A program made the translations under genes and the position numbers. From assembly GCA_015680685.1 (NCBI GenBank), contig MNCI01005912.1, positions 64,896 to 94,760 on the forward strand: a stretch of DNA of 29,865 bases. The letters are read 5' to 3'. The stretch comes from Gnetum montanum. Lineage: Eukaryota; Streptophyta; Gnetopsida; Gnetales; Gnetaceae. Below, piece by piece: positions 27,800 through 29,865 of this stretch; within the stretch, counting starts at the first letter, position 1, and each line of letters starts with the position of its first letter. The notes under the pieces were generated by a model. The model was not told the origin of the DNA. It was given only the letters and a program-made list of their open reading frames with translations, and made no database searches.

Positions 27800-29520
27800 G
27801 TCATATGCCTTAGCTATATCAAGCTTGAGACATAGGCCGAGGAAGCCTGTAGTCTGGAGGGAGTGCAGCACCTCCTGCATGAGGAGAACCTGATCCTGAA
27901 GGGTCCTTCCCTATACAAAGCCAACCTGATTGATTCCCACCAGCTTGGGCAAAAGGGGCCCAAGTTGGTTGACCAGGAGCTTGGAGAAAATCCAGATGAG
28001 GACGTTGCAAACTCCAATGGGATGAAAGTGCTTCGTGCGGTGTGCATCAATCTGCTTGGGTATGCAGACGATTTGAGAGCAGTTGATTTCCCGCCGCACT
28101 TGTCTCCTGGCTAACATGAGGTTGAACGCATCCAGGATATTGGGCCCCACAATATCCAGAAAACTCTTGAAGAATTCAAGGGGCCATCCATTAGGTCTAG
28201 GCGCTTTCCCTCCCAGCATGCTGTTGATAGTGGTAGTAAGTTCCAGCCAAGAGAAGGGGGCCATCAGCCGCCTGTTGTCTCCTTCATGTAGCACCCTCTC
28301 CACGTGGACCGAGATGGGCTGAGTAGGCCGCTTGGTCCAAATTCTCCACCAGTATTGTGACATCTCATTGGCAATCCCCTACAGGTTGTCGATAACTTCG
28401 CTTATCTAGGAATGCAAGCAACGGGGTTGGCTCCCACCTCAATTTTTGGCCATGGCAAAGAAGAATTTTGTCTATCTATCCCCTTCTCAGAGCCATCGGA
28501 CCTAGGAGCACTATCGCTAGTACGTTTCCTCCTCCAGGTCAAGGTTTTGGAGTTAACGTAGGAGACGCAGCTCCTGCAGATGCAAGTCCTCCCTAGCCTC
28601 CTGCCGGGCCTGGAGTTGACCGAGCTAATCTCAAACCACCCTTTAACTAGATCTAAAGAAAATTTTCTCCTCCACCGGGAGGGCCCAGATGGCCCACTTT
28701 AGATGAAGCAAGGCCTCTTTGAGGAAATTTCAAGGGTCATCACAATCAGGTCGATAATCAACCCAGATATCCTCAACCAAAGGCTGCAGCCACGGCTTGG
28801 AAAGCCATGTGGCCTCAAAACGGAAGGGGCATGGGGCCCAGGGCTTATCCGGTCCGAGCGAACAGACTAGCAAGTGTTGATCGAAGGTAACTCTTTCCTG
28901 CCCCATCACGTGCACGGTGGAGCGGAGGAGGAGGTCGAACCTAACACAGACCCGATCGATGCGAGAGAGGATACGATCCAATCCTTTTCGTCGATTGCTC
29001 TAGGTGAACTAGCAATTCTCAATGGGTAAGTCCACTAGGGAGTGAGTTGCCAGGAAGTCCTGGAAAGCCTGTGCACCCGAAGGTGGGGGGCAACTCCCCT
29101 AGACTTCTCCCAAGGGTGTAAGCGCTGGTTGAAGTCGCCCACCACCATCCAGGAACAGTGGTCTAGCACCAGTGCTGCCACCCGGTTCAGCTCCTGCAAC
29201 CTCAGCTCCCATGCTTGTGCCTCGTAGAAGTTGGTCAGCCAAATTCCTTGAGCGGGAATTTGGACAGTGATGGCCCACTGTGAAGTGTCTACTAATCGCA
29301 TGGTGTAACGTGCCAGGATGGCAAGGCCCCTAGCCCTACCCTGGCAAGGGTGCATCTGGGTAACCCAACCTTCCCATTGGAGAAGGTATGATTCCATCGC
29401 TTGCAGGTTGGTCTCCTAGAGGCAAACGATGTCACAGTCTTCCTCTTTAACAATACGATGCAGGGTATTTCTTTTATAGGGGGTACCCTGTCCCTTGCAA
29501 TTCCAGCTAAAAACCTTCAT

Positions 29521-29865
29521 GTGTGACTAGAGGTGCAGCGTTGGTAGACCTCCCGAAGGGGGTTTGTTGCTGCCCCAAGTCGATATTCTATTGGGCTTGT
29601 TTGCTCCTGGATCTGATCTCACTCAGTTGTCCTGGGTAGCCCTTGTCGTCCCATACCACTGGGCTGCATTAGGCCACCTCGGCAGAAGACTCCTGCGCAT
29701 GGCGCTGTCGGGTTCGAGTGCTCCCCCGAACCACGTTAACCCACTCCCCCAAAGGGGGGAGCTCAGGTCCCAGTTCCGTGGTGTTCGGCTGGGCTATGGG
29801 TGATTGGGGGGCCGCGTGGCGTGTGTGGGTTGGTTGTGGGTGGGGGGGCGCGGGGGGGTTGTCTT
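29521..29865 (-). pseudogene. LINE-F ORF1 C-terminal Pro-rich end
   Basis: The sequence directly upstream of ORF2 on minus is Pro/Ala/Thr-rich at the window edge (RQPPRAPPPTTNPHTRHAAP). It resembles the low-complexity C-terminal tail that follows the zinc knuckle in plant LINE ORF1. No domain is visible in the window, so the identity rests on position. Confidence 0.45.

Larger units (their letters stand above)
25016..29520 (-). pseudogene. LINE-F ORF2: endonuclease, RT, zf-RVT, coiled coil, J-domain
   Basis: ORF2 opens MKVFSWNCKGQGTPYKRNTL at 29520. The endonuclease has GDFN at 29128-29139 and a FDQH motif near 28890, in the position of the usual Ser-Asp-His, and ends PFRFEATWLSKPWLQPLVED near 28820-28765. 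RT blocks: GWPLEFFKSFLDIVGPNILD near 28190-28135, motif A LKLDIAKAYD at about 27830-27800, a motif-B-like GLR...GD near 27650, motif C YVDD at 27527-27538 and a TYLG motif near 27340. zf-RVT reads YPCCGIVPETIEHFAYDCGY near 26650-26585. The post-zf region spans about 26290-25860 and the coil about 25670-25300. Frameshifts and scattered TAG stops inactivate it. One stop replaces the Gln of the conserved Gln-Glu-Thr in the endonuclease. Confidence 0.82.
24686..29865 (-). mobile_element. LINE-F, GC-rich and comparatively well preserved, open at the right edge
   Basis: Read on minus, it has the end of ORF1 (29865-29521), ORF2 from ATG at 29520 to TAA at 25016, a 3' UTR of about 320 bp with C and G tracts, and a tail of As with interspersed Ts (24673-24693 on plus). 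The terminus ACAATCTCGAACATTTTCTC precedes the tail. It is higher in GC and has fewer stops per domain than LINE-A to -E, which suggests a younger insertion. The RT is disrupted by a C-run and unrelated sequence at 27685-27799. The 5' end lies outside the window. Confidence 0.85.

Noticed and set aside
1-29865. tRNA, rRNA or small RNA genes
   Set aside because: No cloverleaf, rRNA core or snRNA motif was recognised by eye on either strand; a covariance-model scan was not possible.

Overview
This is a repeat-laden piece of plant nuclear DNA: an intron-rich host gene on the minus strand, almost completely buried in decayed non-LTR (L1-type LINE) retrotransposons on both strands. No bacterial, organellar or viral gene organisation is visible. 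The spliceosomal introns, plant-type L1 architecture (DUF4283 and CCHC knuckle in ORF1; endonuclease, reverse transcriptase and zf-RVT in ORF2) and introns near 10 kb point to a seed plant with large introns. A gymnosperm-like or early-diverging lineage is possible, but this is inference. A 128-N gap and five single Ns show draft assembly.

Host gene. Four short minus-strand exons occur in the correct N-to-C order: 24504-24583 (EF-hand), 14561-14716 (CPVCG segment), 14270-14354 and 3095-3198. Their splice phases match, and the peptides look like the middle of a plant phosphatidylserine decarboxylase of the PSD2/PSD3 type. The introns between them are about 9.8 kb, 0.2 kb and 11.1 kb. The EF-hand loop is shortened and the last exon carries a frameshift and a stop, so the locus may be a pseudogene or contain assembly errors.

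Retroelements, left to right: LINE-A (+, 1-684, 3' end only); LINE-B (+, 853-2871, 5'-truncated, with a 16-bp target-site duplication); LINE-C (-, 3566 to about 9780, nearly full length); LINE-D (+, about 10105-14105); fragment G1 (+, 15130-15980, between Ns); LINE-E (-, 16367 to about 21490) interrupted by fragment G2 (+, about 20086-21130) and abutted by G3 (+, about 21490-22930); LINE-F (-, 24686 to the window end, ORF2 start at 29520). AT-rich intron sequence fills 685-852, 2888-3565, 14106-15001, 16190-16366 and 22931-24503.

Main observation. Downstream of zf-RVT, ORF2 of this LINE family continues through a conserved region of roughly 110 residues, a Glu/Gln/Arg-rich coiled coil, and a C-terminal domain that aligns position for position with a DnaJ J-domain (helix I Tyr-x-x-Leu/Met-Gly-Ile, basic helix II, HPD loop, helix III ending in an Arg...Asp pattern). 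It can be read in eight copies (A, C, D, E, F, G1, G2, G3). HPD is intact in D, F and G2 and altered by small lesions in the others. I know of no described plant LINE with a J-domain, and this is the best candidate for something new here.
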